Shown here piece after piece: positions 10,439 through 22,519 of a DNA stretch of 64,000 nucleotides. Numbering within the stretch: position 1 is the first letter of the stretch; each line of letters starts with the position of its first letter. The notes beneath the pieces were generated by a model. It was given only the letters and a program-made list of their open reading frames with translations, had not been told where the DNA came from and did no database searches. The position numbers and the translations under genes are program-made. This stretch comes from Maratus speciosus (taxonomy: Eukaryota; Arthropoda; Arachnida; Araneae; Salticidae). Where the stretch lies: positions 20,105,701-20,169,700 of the forward strand of contig OZ010792.1 of assembly GCA_963932465.1 (NCBI GenBank). The letters run 5' to 3'.

Positions 10439-12172
10439 ATGAATGTTTCCGAACGATACGATATTGTGAAGAAAAATAAGCTGTGTACCAATTATTTGAA
10501 TAACTCTCATTTTGTAAATTCTTGCATTTCAAAATATAACTGTAATACCTGTGGATTGCGACACAGCTCATCACTTCATCGAGATATTAAAAAAAACAAA
10601 TCCAAAAATGAATTGGCTTCCCCCCAAATTTCCTCCCCTTTTGACGGTGCGGTAAATAGAAAAACGAGAAACATTTCGGTAAATAATGAATCTTTAAAGA
10701 CCTTGAATAATATAAGTAAAGAAAGAAAATCAATTTTACTGAGTACATGCTTCGTTTATATAGAAGATAATTTCGGAAATAAACGAAAGTTTAGAGTAAT
10801 TTTGGATAATGCTAGCAATGTCAATATTTTAACTAAGGATTGCGCTGACATGCTGAAATTTAAAAAAAGGATAATTAATGTACCCGTTACAGGATTAAAC
10901 GGTTATACTTATAATGTAAAAAATAAAATTTCGAGTGTAATTACAAACGAAGATGACTCTTTCAGGGAGAATATAGATTTCTTAATTGTTCCCAAAATCA
11001 CGGATGTAATTCCATCAAAGCAATTAGATGTATCGGACATTAATTTACCGAATATTGTGAAATTGGCAGACCCCACATTTTTCAAACCGGGAAAAATTCA
11101 CGCATTGGTTGGGGCTAAATTATTTCATAGAATTTTAAAGCATAATTCAGTTAAGGTAAATGATAAACTTTTTCTGCAAGACACTGTTTTTGGATGGATC
11201 CCAGCTGGGGCGCTAGAGGAGAACACGCAAACAAACAATATTGCTATGTGCAATTTCGTTAGAGATTTCGATGAAATAAATGATAATTTAAAACAATTTT
11301 GGGAGCTTGAGTCTATAGGCATTAAACATGATGATCCAAAATTGTCAGAAACGGATCAAGCACAACAAATATTCGATAAAACTGTCAAATTTGTAGGCGA
11401 TCGATATGAAGTTCAGTTACCGTGGAAGAAAGACTGGAAGGAATTAAACGATAATTTTAATGTTGCGAAACAGCGTTTGGAAGATCTAAAAAGAAAATTT
11501 TATCGAAACCCAGAACTTTTTCGACAATATTCTGAAATAATCAAGGAATATTTAAAGCAAGGAATTATAGAGCAGGTGCAAGAAAATGAACCTGTTTTAG
11601 ACAGGGCAGTGTATTATTTGCCCCATCATGCGGTCTGTAAAGAAGATAAACTTACTACAAAGGTCCGAATCGTCTTCGATGCCAGCTCTCATGATAACAA
11701 TGATTTGTCCCTTAATAATTGTTTATGGCCCAGCACCAACTTAAATCCACTTCTATTTGATATTTTAATCCACTTCAGATTATACGAAATTGCCTTTTCT
11801 TCTGATATTGAGAAGGCGTTCCTTCAAATCTCACTCGCTGAAAAAGATCGGGATTCTGTCCGTTTTCTGTGGTATGATGATGATTTAAAATCTTTCAAGG
11901 TCTTCAGATTTAAACGTGTTATTTTTGGAGTCAATGCCTCACCATTCCTCCTATTTGCTACAATAAAGGAGCACATCAAGCGGTTTACGAACCTACACCC
12001 AAGAACTGTTCACCTACTCGATAAATATATTTATGTGGATGATTTTATATCTGGCGAAGATACGCTGCAAGACGCTCTTGATGTTTCCCTGAATGCTAAC
12101 AAAATAATGTCTGAAGCAGGAATGATTCTTCGAAAATGGATAACCAATGATGAAGCGTTACTGAAGTGCTGA
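10439..12172 (+). pseudogene. pol: BEL/Pao pol segment: zinc knuckle, protease, reverse transcriptase
   Basis: 577 codons starting at an ATG that follows the stop at 10421 in the same frame. A Cys/His cluster at residues ~16-47 (C16, H24, C29, C35, C38, H42, H47) is the conserved second knuckle region of Pao gag-pol. The protease active site is at 122-126, L-D-N-A-S, where retropepsins normally have D-x-G; alanine 125 in place of glycine is unusual and may impair it. Reverse transcriptase spans ~340-577: R-I-V-F-D-A-S (410-416), S-S-D-I-E-K-A-F with catalytic D456, and Y-V-D-D (532-535) with the paired catalytic aspartates. TGA at 12170-12172 ends the segment inside the RT connection region; the frame stays open after it. 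In life the polyprotein would copy the element's RNA into DNA in cytoplasmic particles. Confidence 0.92.
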
Positions 12173-14185
12173 CAAAAGGAAGGTTTAAATATTCAAACAG
12201 AACATGCTGCAATAAGCCTAGGAAGCAATCTAAGCAAGGTATTAGGAATGTCCTGGAAAACAGAAGAAGATTGTCTGGCACTCGAAGTCAAAGGTTTAAT
12301 AGAATTCTTGTCATCGCAAAAAAGCTCAAAACGTCTACTATTGCAAGCAGTTTGTAAAATCTTCGATGCGTTAGGCATGCTGACGCCATTCACCATTAGA
12401 ATAAAATGCCTGTTCCAAGAACTATGGCTAAAGAAGAGAGCATGGGATGAACAGTTACCAACTAATGTGCACGAAAAATGGTTAAAGTGGTTCGAAGAAC
12501 TTCCAAATTTAGCAGAATTAAAAATTCCGAGGAAAATTCTTGGTTGCTTGAATCAAGTAATAGCTGTAGAAATACACGCCTTTTCTGATGCTAGTAAAAT
12601 AGCGTATGGCTCTGCAATTTATCTGAGAATAAAAAGAGAGAGTGGAGTGGAAGTCAATCTCGTGACCTCGAAGAGTCGTGTTGCCCCGATAAAGGAGATT
12701 ACTCTGCCGAGGCTGGAACTTCTCGGAGCCTTACTAAGTGCAAGACTGACCAATAAAGTAAAACCCACCCTAGATCAAAAAATCACATCGACAGTGTATT
12801 ATTGGACAGATTCCAAAACAACCTTATTCTGGATCAAAGGAGCATCAAACCGATGGAAACAGTTTGTGGCAAACCGTGTCATGGAGATTGATGCACTTTC
12901 AAATTCGAACTCTTGGTATCACTGCTCCAGCAAGGACAACACTGCCGATCTCTTGACCAGAGGTGCGAGTGTTAATTCCCTTGTAGAGAATCCAATGTGG
13001 TTTAGCGGACCAAAATTCCTATCAGCTGATGACTTAGTGACTGAGCAAGAAACTATTTCTGTGCCAGAAACAGATTACTTTCCCGAGACTAAATCAAAAT
13101 ATAAAAATAATTGTAATGATTTCAATTCTAATATTTCTCTTTCTCTTTTCAGGAATCCTGAAGAAGTAAATTTTTTCCTCAACATAAGTGGTAAATACTA
13201 TAGTATTCTTCGCATACAGGCATATGTTTATAGGTTTTTTCACAATTGCAAATGTAAGTTGACAGACCGGCGCAGAGGCAGCCTCACAACCCCAGAAATA
13301 AAAAATTCAGAAGTTTCTCTAATTAGATTAGTACAAAATGCAGAATTGCAGGAAGAGATTAAGGGTTTAAAACGGGAATCAAGGGTTCCCCCTTCCAGTA
13401 AAATTAAATGTTTATCCCCCTTTTTGGATCAAGATAATATCTTAAAAGTTGGCGGTAGGTTGGAAAATTCAGATTTAAACTTTGATAAGAAGCATCAAAT
13501 CATTTTGCCTAAAGGCCATAAGCTCACAAAACTCATATTTGAGCATTTTCACAGGAAGTATTGTCATATTGGTCCCCAAACTTTAATCCATTACGTACGT
13601 ATGCGGTTTTGGCCCGTAAGTGGAAAAAATTTCGCGCGAAAAGTAGTGCATGATTGCGTTGTCTGTTTTAGGAACAACCCAGTTACTGCTAAACAAATCA
13701 TGGGTGACCTCTCATCGGAAAGAGTAACTCCAAATTTTACGTTTAACCATACAGTAGCCGATTTTTGCGGCCCTTTTGAGATTAAATATAAAAATCAAAG
13801 AAAAGGGATTTTTCATAAGGTTTATGTTGCGATTTTCGTTTGCTTAGTAACAAAGGCTATTCATTTAGAAATAGTAACGGATCTAACATCTGATGCGTTT
13901 ATCGCCGCACTTAAACGCTTTGTTTCAAGGCGAGGAAAATGCGCTTCTATTATGACAGACAATGCTACGAATTTTAGGGGTGCTAAATCAGAATTGCAGA
14001 AACTTCATGAGTTAGTTCGTAGACCGGGTGAAAAATTAGCTAATTACCTTACTTCAGAAGGTATTGAATGGAAGTTCATTCCTCCTAGATCGCCCAACTT
14101 CGGTGGTTTATGGGAGGCTGGTGTAAAATCTTTCAAGTATTATCTTAAACGGACATTAAAAGGTGCTAGATTGACTATGGAATAA
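12173..14185 (+). pseudogene. pol: BEL/Pao pol segment: RT thumb, RNase H, integrase
   Basis: Same frame as the preceding segment, open from 12173; the first ATG (12248) is internal and not a real start. Numbering from that ATG: the RT thumb/connection holds the conserved K-I-F-D-A-L-G-M-L-T-P motif (37-47). RNase H shows D114 (F-S-D-A-S), E157 (L-P-R-L-E-L-L), D188 (W-T-D-S-K) and A-D-L-L-T-R-G (233-239). The integrase zinc finger has H435, H440, C470 and C473, and the core has D505, D571 (T-D-N-A-T-N-F-R-G) and E623 (G-G-L-W-E-A-G), so the DDE triad is complete. TAA at 14183-14185 cuts the frame about 20 residues after that glutamate, apparently a single-base change, since the next codons continue the conserved integrase tail. 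Confidence 0.92.
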
Positions 14186-14520
14186 TTCCAAAGAGTCACC
14201 ACCCAAATCGAAGGGGTACTAAATTCGCGTCCCTTAACTCTGTTATCGACCGACATAAATGATTTTAATGCATTGACACCAGGCCATTTCCTAATTGGTC
14301 GGCCTATCGATGCTATTCCAGAACCTCAGTTGATTGATATCACAGAATCGAGATTATCTAGGTGGCAGAGAATCACTAAATTCGTCCAATTAATTTGGAG
14401 AAATTGGCAATTAAATTACTTGAGTCATCTCAAAAATCGTTCAAAATGGCAGGTAAAAGGGGAAAACATCAAACCAGGGGCGATGGTAGTCATAAAGGAG
14501 GACAATTTACCTCCCTGTAA
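14186..14520 (+). pseudogene. pol: BEL/Pao integrase C-terminal tail
   Basis: Continues in frame after the TAA at 14183. It contains L-N-S-R-P-L-T-L-L and the family hallmark L-T-P-G-H-F-L-I-G-R-P, then a Trp-rich segment (R-W-Q-R, W-R-N-W, W-Q-V-K-G) and a V-V-I-K-E-D-N-L-P-P-C-N block. Similarity to the family ends there: from about 14520 the frame encodes Tyr/Phe/His-rich low-complexity sequence up to a stop at 14609, where Pao polyproteins normally continue with an N-W-x-L-G-R-type motif. This indicates a 3' truncation or deletion. An ATG at 14273 inside the segment has no significance as a start. Confidence 0.88.
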
Positions 14521-15051
14521 TAATTATTATTACCCAAACTTTGACCTGTCCTACTTTATATCACATTTTCATTATTTTTATTTTCATTCATTTTTAGTAG
14601 AAACAGGATAGTCTGCATTTGCAAAGTATGTCAAGCATGACAAAGTAAAGTGTGCAAGCTCATTGAACATGTTCCTTGGAGAAGTTATCCTGTGCAGTTC
14701 CATCTTCTTAGCTTCAAAATCACTCAAGTTACGTTAGCTTTTACACATTTTTCCTTTAAAGTTCCCTCCGGTGTATTAAATACATATTCAATAAAACATT
14801 TGGCTTATTATACAGATTTTACAGTTTTTAAATCATAATACAACAGAGAGGATCGTAAAAATATTTTTTTTAAGCATGAAACTATGTAGAACTTGTCAAC
14901 GCAAGTCTGCTTTGTATATATATTTTAAGATCCCCGAGAGTGATGAGCATAGATGCCAACATTTCTTAATTATTCCGGAATCTGATCCAAGACATACACC
15001 CTTAAACCCGGAAAATTTTTATAAAAAAATTTACTTTTTCCCATAAGATAA
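14521..15051. other. 3' flank of the BEL/Pao element, LTR not identifiable
   Basis: AT-rich sequence with an AATAAA at about 14791. It could contain a 3' LTR, but with no 5' LTR to compare against this cannot be shown. No gene seen. Confidence 0.4.
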
Positions 15052-15059
15052 TCATTAGA

Positions 15060-16066
15060 CAGAGTTGCCAGATTTGGGATTTTGTCCGCATTTTAGGGAT
15101 TTTGAATCTCTAGGGGAATTTTTCGGGGACAAGTAGTTCGTGGGGAAATTTTTGAGGACTACAAAAAATTTTGCGGGAAAACTTGGGAATTTTTTTTAAC
15201 TATTTTTCGTAAAGATTTCTTTTAGCCCAGTAGAAAAACTGGATCTGTCTCGAATTCAATTTTGATTTGAAAACCGAAAATACAATCCAGAAATCGGACG
15301 TATCAATCATTATTCTCTTGGATGTGGTCGTGTTTGTTGTTTATAACATTAGAATTTACGCGTATTGCGGATGCATCAGACTCTAAAGTCTTAATCAACT
15401 TAAACCTTCACGTGACTAAATCTGCAGGACTTATACGAAAAATTCTATCGCCGTACTTAAAAAAAATTAATTTAAATATGTGGAAAGCAGATATTTTTGT
15501 CGTATAATATACAAAAGCACATTGATTGATACAGTGAAAATACTTTGCATTATGATTATGTACTTCAGTATAGGGATGACAAAAAAATTAAAACATCGTA
15601 CCATCTCTGATTCATTCAAATCCCAACTGATAAGAGATTGTCTAAAGCTATGGAGCTAATGTAACAATATTGTTACATTATGTCCAACATTGTTAGACAA
15701 TACTTTTAAAAATAAACGTAAAATAACTTGTCACTGTAAAATATATCTCTCATTCTCTTAATGTAGCTACAGAATGTGCATTCAGCCAACACCTACTTGA
15801 CACAAGAATATCAAGTAGGTGTTGATTCAGCCTAGTTTAAAAATTCGTTTTTTGTTAATGGGGATTTTTTTTCAAAATAAGGCTTGATTTAGGGTAAATT
15901 TTTGAGCTTAAATTACTTAAATATTTTTTGTAGTGGTAAATTGAAAATTGAAAATTTCCTTTTTGAATAAAAACTGAGTTGGGGACTTTTGGTGAAAAAA
16001 ACACTGATTTGGGGGAAATTTTCAGAAATTTTGGGAAAATTGACTTTTGACTATCTGGGAGCATTC
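15060..16066. mobile_element. Non-autonomous hAT-type element (~1 kb) with 8-bp target duplication
   Basis: Exact octamers TCATTAGA flank the element at 15052-15059 and 16067-16074. The ends CAGAGTTGCCAGAT and ATCTGGGAGCATTC are inverted repeats matching at about 9 of 14 positions, and the sub-terminal regions are both rich in GGGGA/GGGATT-type phrases. An internal perfect 14-bp inverted repeat (CAACACCTACTTGA at 15787-15800, complement at 15811-15824) forms a hairpin. No transposase frame exists, so movement would need a hAT transposase in trans. Confidence 0.72.
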
Positions 16067-16074
16067 TCATTAGA

Positions 16075-17244
16075 TTTAATTTTAAAATTTTCGATTAAAT
16101 AAAATCTCCGTTTGGGCACATGTTTGTCTTGGAGAAAACTCCAGAATAATTAAGAGATGGTGGCATTTATGGTGATGAGTTATCGGAATTCTACTATCTT
16201 TACTTAAATGCTGTCAGGCCATTTTTTTCGCATAAGTGTAAAGAAGGGAAACCATTGAATTAAGAAGTTTTAACTTTGAAAGAAAAAACAGAGAATAGTT
16301 GACCAATTAGCTATACCCTGTCAACTTTATATATATATATATATATATATATAATGTATTTTGGCAAAATACTAAATGGTTTTATGAAAAAACATAATTT
16401 AATCAAGAAAAAATGCAATTCTTTTGGTAAAAATAAAAAGTAAATAACTCTTTTTAAAAAATTTTTAAAAATTTAAATCTACACTACAATTTTGAGTTTT
16501 TTGAAATACGTTTCGGTATACTTTTCTTACAAGTGTGCTCTTTAGCGGTAAGAATAAGATTTCCACAAAAATAATTAATTTAACGGATCTCAGGACTTTT
16601 AAAGCTTTAAAATTTTCGAAATTTTGAATTTTTTAGATGTTAAATTCTTATACTTTTTGAACATTTTGAAATAATTGTTTCCTTGATATTCCCATTAGAA
16701 CTGAAGTTATGACTTTTAGAATTATACCCACTCAATAGCTGAAAACTTTGAAGTCATTTTTCTCGAAATGACGTTTTTCGCGCACGATATGTCAAAAACT
16801 TCTGAATATTTTTTCATGCAATTTTCGAGATATATGTTTCATATTAGTCTGTATACACTGAACCTAAAACTTCCTTTTTATTGTTCAAAAAAATATTTTT
16901 TTAGGTAATTGTACTATTGAAATTTTCAAAATTTTGCATTAGCTAACTACAACTTTGTATTAAAAATATAAAAAATGCTTTAAATAGAAATTTATTTAGG
17001 TTCAGTGTTATTATTACAATCTGAAGCATAAGTAAGCACCAAAATTTTCATTCTAGTTGCAAAATTTATTTTGTAATTCTGCGCGTAATCTGTTATGCCA
17101 ATTTTCTGCTCGACAAATCTCTGGCAGTTTGGCTCCCTCTGTAAATGCTAATTCTGCATCTTGCAATTTTTTAAATACATGAAATGAAAGAATATACTTG
17201 TATCTTTCAATTCCAATAAAAAAAAACATTTTTAAAAATCAAAT
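16075..17244. other. No gene seen
   Basis: AT-rich sequence with a (TA)n microsatellite at about 16328-16352. The phrase GGATCTCAGGACTTTTAAAG near 16584 belongs to a dispersed family also seen at about 18800 (inverted) and 58780. Confidence 0.5.
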
Positions 17245-17313
17245 GCATTTTAAGATTAGAGCCATTATTTTGAAAATCAGACAAAGTGCGACAGTTATAT
17301 TTTTTCTTTTGCT

Positions 17314-17359
<46 letters not shown>

Positions 17360-18775
17360 TGTTGAAGTAGATTATATTTAATGAATAATGTGAAATTTTG
17401 AAGCTCTGAAAAAATGTCCTGTATCCTGTAGAAAATGTCAAAGTTCAAGACCATGAATCCCATTTTTCATGAAAATTGACATGCCAGTATGTTTGGATTG
17501 CTATATCTCTGGCAACAACATCCCAAAATTCTTTTGTCATAAACTGTTAGTATAACACTACATGCTTAGTAAAATTTACTTGGTTCCATGGGGCATTGTT
17601 AATTTTCATTGTTATGTTGGCACAAAATGCAATCAAAATGACATTTTTGTCCGTTTTCTGCACTTATTATTTTATTTAAGCAATAGTACCCTAAAATGTT
17701 TCTTATAGAATATGAAAGTTTACTATTAGGACAAGCTAAGTAATATAGAACTCGATGCTGTTTGCAGATATAATCTGTTAAATATTCAAAAGTTTCAAAA
17801 TCTGCAACTTATGAATTAGTCCTATCTCAAAACAGCATCACAGTTGAATAAATCAAAATATACCCGGTAGTAGTTGAACATATGTACAAAAACATGGAAA
17901 CGAAAAATAAGTAGGAAGAAAAAAAATGACAAAAGTTACAAAAAGGCAGTGCACTAATCAGGCTTTTCCCCTACAAGGAGAAAGAGAAAAGGGATGTTCC
18001 ATTTCCTCATAGGGGAAAAACATAGGAAAGAAAAAGAGAAACTGAATAAATCATTTTCTGATAGGGAAAAAGCCTGATATTGACACTGCTTTTTTGTAAG
18101 TTTTGTCATTTTATTTTCTGAAAATAGCATGAGACCCCACTTATTTTTCGTTTCCATGTTTTTTTACATATGTTCAACTACTACCTGATATATTTTGTTT
18201 TATTCAACTATGATGCTGTTTTGAGACAGGACTACTTGAAAAGCTGCAGATTTTGAAACTTTTGAATTTTTAACAGCTAACAGCATCAATATCCCAGTAA
18301 AATTCTATGTTATTTAGCTTGTCCTAATAGTAAACTTTCATATTCTATAAGAAAAATGTTGGGGTACTATTGCTTAATTAAGATAATAAGTGCAGAAAAC
18401 GGACAAAAATGATTGCATTTTGTGGCAACATAACAATGAAAATTAACAATGCCTTCTGAAACCAAGTAAATTTTACTAAGCATGTAGTGTTATGCCAACA
18501 GTTTATGACAAAAGAATTTTGGGATGTTGTTGTTTTCCAGAGATATAGCAATTCAAATATACTGGCATTTCAAGTTGAAAAAAGGTATTCATGATCTTGA
18601 ACTTCGACATTTTCTACAGGAAACAGGAAATTTTTTCAGGGCTTCAAAATTGCACAATATTCATTAAATATGATCTACTTCAACATAAAAAAAATCAAGC
18701 CAATTAAAACAAACCATCAAAATATAACTTTTTTGTCTGAATTTCAAAATAATGTCTCTTAAATGTTGAAAATGG
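17245..18775. mobile_element. Large fold-back (inverted repeat) element, ~720-bp arms
   Basis: The left arm (about 17245-17974) and right arm (about 18061-18775) are inverted copies along their whole length. Paired landmarks are CAGGCTTTT(T)CCC, GAAACGAAAAATAAGT, AAACAGCATCA, ACAAGCTAA, AACAATGCC/GGGGCATTGTT and the CAGACAAA outer blocks. A ~45-base T tract (17319-17358) in the left arm corresponds to a short A run in the right. The ~85-bp loop contains an extra CATAGGGGAAAAA copy. Apparent frames at 17239-17463 and 17954-18157 are shadows of the arms. No transposase. Confidence 0.8.
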
Positions 18776-20440
18776 TCTTTTTTTTCATTTTTTCCAATTT
18801 TAAGAGTCCTGAGACCCTTTAAGAAAAAAAAAATATATCACGCCATACTACAGCATACATGTAAAACTACAGAAAAAAATTCCTAGTTATTTAACATCTT
18901 TATTTTTTAGAAATAAACTATTTATGTTAATAAAATCTTTAATTTATCTTTAATTTTAAGAAATGCAACTTAACGATCGGTCATAAAGAACAGTGAATTG
19001 AATCAATTGAAAAGTATACGTTAAAGTTATGGCATCCTTATCACAGCGATAGATCGAAAAAAAGGAACAGAGGAAAATTAATTTAAAGGTTTCAACTTTG
19101 AATAATTTAAAAAGAAATGAGTGTGGTGAAAAGCTTTCATTGCATATTTTTATTTATCGGATCTTCACAGCAGTTTGTGATAATGACTACGGATGTTTAA
19201 ATACATTTTAAGCAATAATTGGGAAAATTGAGATTTTCGTCAATTTTCACAAAATGAAGGGAACCGAGTACCCTTAAGAAAAATGTTTTATACAGGCCTC
19301 GCGGAAAACACTCCGTGTAAAAGTAAATAAATAAATAAATATTGTGCTAAAAAAAAGTGTCATGTGCAGTACATATTTATGATACTGTGGAACTCTGCAT
19401 TCATTTCTTTATAAGGCCATAACAAAAAACATACAGTTGCATGCGCACATTATTATCTGATTAATATTTTTCATAGAAATTACAAATCGTACAATTTATT
19501 AATAAAAAGTTAAATAAAACTGAAATGAAAAAGCATTAACTGAAACTATTTAAAAAATAAGTTATTATATGCATGTAAATTAATTTTATTTAAAATTAAA
19601 TATTATAAGTAATATTAATACTTGATTTAAATTTCCCTTTCTTTCATGTGAGTACAAATAAAGGTACCCCTACACTACAAAACTTTGTTTCCAGAACCCA
19701 AGTACAAACCAAGTGCAAAATCTTCTGGCATACCTTATTATTTTATTAAATTTTTTCTTCTCTTTTTTTAAAGAAGATATGCTTTTTCATACAAAATCAA
19801 ATTCATTTTAAAGTTAATTAAGTTTATTTTATTTAAAATCCAATCTAATATAAATCAAAATCTACAAAACCTTTAGTCTGAAGCTGAACGAATCTGCTTT
19901 TAGTTAAACACACTCGCACCAAGAATATAATAAAAAATATTTACTGAAATAATGAAAGCGAAATTTGTTGCTGAGGTTAAGATTTCTATTTTCACTCTTG
20001 CTGCCTAACAGTTTGCAAAAACAGTTAGAAGAGTCATGCTAAAAAAAATCACATAACTAATGTTATACACAATAGTCATTGGCCAGGTTATATAAAATGC
20101 ATATTATAATTGCAAGAGGGGTATTGAACGCAACCCCATCCGAAAGAGAAAAATTCATTTGAAATCAACCTGCATCCTAAAACTTCAAAAAGCTTTTAAT
20201 CAACCAGAATTTGAAGCAATGTAATTGAATGAAAATAAACGCATAATGTATTGCAATCCCTTAAAATTAGTTTATAATCACATCTCTGATATAAATGTTA
20301 TTTGAAATGGAGTAAATTGAATACATTTTTACATACATACTAAATTAGCAAGTGTTAAAACATCAAAAATTAGCAAGTGTTCAATTCGATATTTTATCTC
20401 ACTGTATCATCCTTGCTGTTTAGATACAATTAGCATGATC
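18776..20440. other. No gene seen
   Basis: Uniformly AT-rich with a short AAAT microsatellite at about 19322-19340. No convincing open frame on either strand. Confidence 0.5.
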
Positions 20441-21165
20441 CTCAGCCATAGTGACCGAAAATGACCCACTAATTGATTTTTTTCGAACATGCTACTTAAC
20501 CAGTGCTCTTCTCGAGACCGAAAACGATAGAATACAAAATTTAGCCAAACTCGTTAAAGTCGTTTTATAGATAAAATTAACTTGAACCACGGTAAACAAG
20601 AAAGACCCACTAATCAAAATTTTTTGAACATGTGACCTATCCCAATGGTCTCCACGTGCTGGGAAACGCTGTAATAAAAATGTTTGTCAAAATCATTTGA
20701 GCCCTTATTTAGATACAATTAGCTTGACCTTGACCGATTGTGACCCAAAATGACCCATTAATAGAATTTTCTTGAGCATGCGAGCTAGCCCAATGGTCTT
20801 CTCGAATCCGAAAACAATAGAATACAAAACTTAGTCAAAATCGTTGGAACCGTTTTCTAGATAAAATTAGCTTAACCCGAAGTGACCCAAAATTGACCCA
20901 CTAATAGGAATTTCTCGAACATGTGACCTAGCCCAATAATCTTCTCGTAATTGAAAACGGTTAGGTAAAAATTTTAGTCAAAATCGATTAAGCCGTTTTT
21001 TAGATATAATGAACTTGGCCCTGACCCATAATGACCCAAAATGACCCACTGATCGAATTTCCTCGAATATGTGACACAGCCCAATGATCTTCTCGTGCCC
21101 AAAAACGGCAGAGTGCAACATCTAGTCAAAATCGTTAGAGCCGTTTTTGAGATAAAATTTACATA
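20441..21165 (+). repeat. Tandem repeat, ~145-bp period, five copies
   Basis: Copies of GACCCAAAATGACCCACTAAT recur with their second GACCC at 20463, 20604, 20752, 20895 and 21043 (spacings 141-148). Each is followed by a CTCGAACATG(T)GACCTAGCCCAATGGTCTTCTCG-type block and AAAATCGTT..AGCCGTTTT.TAGATA. Diverged copies, no protein. Confidence 0.85.
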
Positions 21166-21223
21166 CACAGACAGACACACACACACACGCACATAAACAC
21201 AATACTCGCATTATAATATAAGA
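21166..21223 (-). mobile_element. Helitron-like 5' terminus (minus strand)
   Basis: On the minus strand the sequence starts at 21223 with TCTTATATTATAATGCG, preceded by A, matching the A^TC rule and AT-rich start of Helitrons. A (CA)n/(GACA)n stretch follows. The adjoining 145-bp array would be its interior. I could not find a convincing CTAG 3' end further left. Confidence 0.4.
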
Positions 21224-22519
21224 TGTATTTAGTAGGCTCTCTTAAATCTACAATTCTAAATCGGTAATTTTCAGAAAGTAGCTTACTTCTAAAAAAAATT
21301 CTTTCTAAAGACTCTCGATTATTAAATTTATATGCCAACTAGGTGGCTCTGACCCCTGCAAGCTACGCTCGCCAACCCCCGTTCAGACACCGCAGAATCT
21401 AAAAACACACTAATTTGATCGGCTTGAAAAAGATTAGAGAAGATTGAATTATAATCAAATAAAATAACCTGCGCGATCTCCCTGTAAACGGGTTTCCATT
21501 CAATTCCCATTGATTGCGAAAATTTAAGGCCGAATCAGTTGCTGTTAAGACATCCAATAGTTGTTTTCGTGTTTGATTAAAGAAGATCAGTTAAACATTT
21601 GAAAAGAAGCTAAAATAAAATGAATTAACTAAACAGAGTCTTTTCCTCTTGGTATTTTTTAACAGCGTTATAAAACGATTAACATAATACAATACAGATA
21701 TTTTAAATGTATTCTTTTAAATCTGACCTAAGTTTCACTAAAGATTTCTGTCTATTTTTAGCATTCACATGAAAATACTTCCGTTTTTAGAAAGGAAATA
21801 TTATTATTCTCAGCGTCTTGGAATTGGGAACATTAATTAAAAATATCTTCTCGAAATATGAAATTAATGTCCCGCATAGATATATTTAAATTGTTTGGCA
21901 GTATTATTATTTGGCCATTTTAAGTGTTACGTAATTACTACAATTTACTGTTTTAAACGCATATTAATGTATTTATTATTTTAAAGTTTCCATTCTCTTT
22001 TAATATTTACGTGTAAATACAATTTACATGACATAATTTTCAACATTTCCTGCTTTTAACACGTACTCATTTAATAGTAATTTTAAAGTTTATTCCGTTT
22101 TTAATAGCCACGTGTAAATAAAATTTTAATCGTCAGGAAATATTATTCTTTGCACTGATTTTACAATTGAAAACAATATCTATAATAATAACCTAAATCA
22201 TGTGACTATCATCAATAGTTCCGTGCGGACCACTTCGCTTTTTGTTTCAGTTGCCATTTTGATACTTTAATTTTAGCCAGGCACATGTGATAAGTTGGCA
22301 AATATTATTTCATCGCCATCACTTCATCTATATTATAATAGTCCAAGTCATGTAACTCCCATACACCATTATAAACTGACCCTTCACTTTTCATATGAAA
22401 AGTATCCAATTTGATTAAAAAATCAAATTTCTTTTTCGAATAAAACTACATAAAAGTTGCCATGATCGCAAAAAATTCATGATACTTTTATGTTAGCCGG
22501 GTACAACAATAGTCGTTTT
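21224..22519. other. No gene seen
   Basis: AT-rich. At 21338-21375 the minus strand reads GAGCGTAGCTTGCAGGGG and ends near CCTAGT, resembling a degenerate Helitron 3' end. The minus-strand open frame over it (21328-21510) has no recognisable domain. Confidence 0.4.

Larger units (their letters stand above)
10229..14520 (+). mobile_element. BEL/Pao LTR retrotransposon, 5'-truncated and inactivated
   Basis: One reading frame (codons starting at position 2 modulo 3) runs across about 4.3 kb and encodes in order the gag C-terminal zinc knuckles, aspartic protease, reverse transcriptase, RNase H and integrase. This is the BEL/Pao order. It is interrupted by three stop codons: TGA 10421-10423, TGA 12170-12172 and TAA 14183-14185. 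There is no frameshift, so decay is mild. Most of gag, the primer-binding site and the 5' LTR are missing: sequence up to ~10228 belongs to an unrelated repeat. Similarity also stops near 14520, before the usual conserved C-terminal segment. No LTR pair can be identified. The element cannot move on its own. Confidence 0.93.

Noticed and set aside
12166..12396. Short frames on both strands around the second stop codon of the retrotransposon
   Set aside because: Shadows of the pol coding frame.
14521..14860. 3' LTR of the BEL/Pao element
   Set aside because: An AATAAA is present, but with no 5' LTR or second copy the boundaries cannot be supported.
17239..17463. 74-codon minus-strand frame with a poly-lysine run
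   Set aside because: The lysines are the poly-T tract of a fold-back arm read in frame; not a gene.
20441..21165. Possible CRISPR or regulatory array
   Set aside because: Spacing is regular but the intervening sequence is also repeated and diverged; a tandem satellite.
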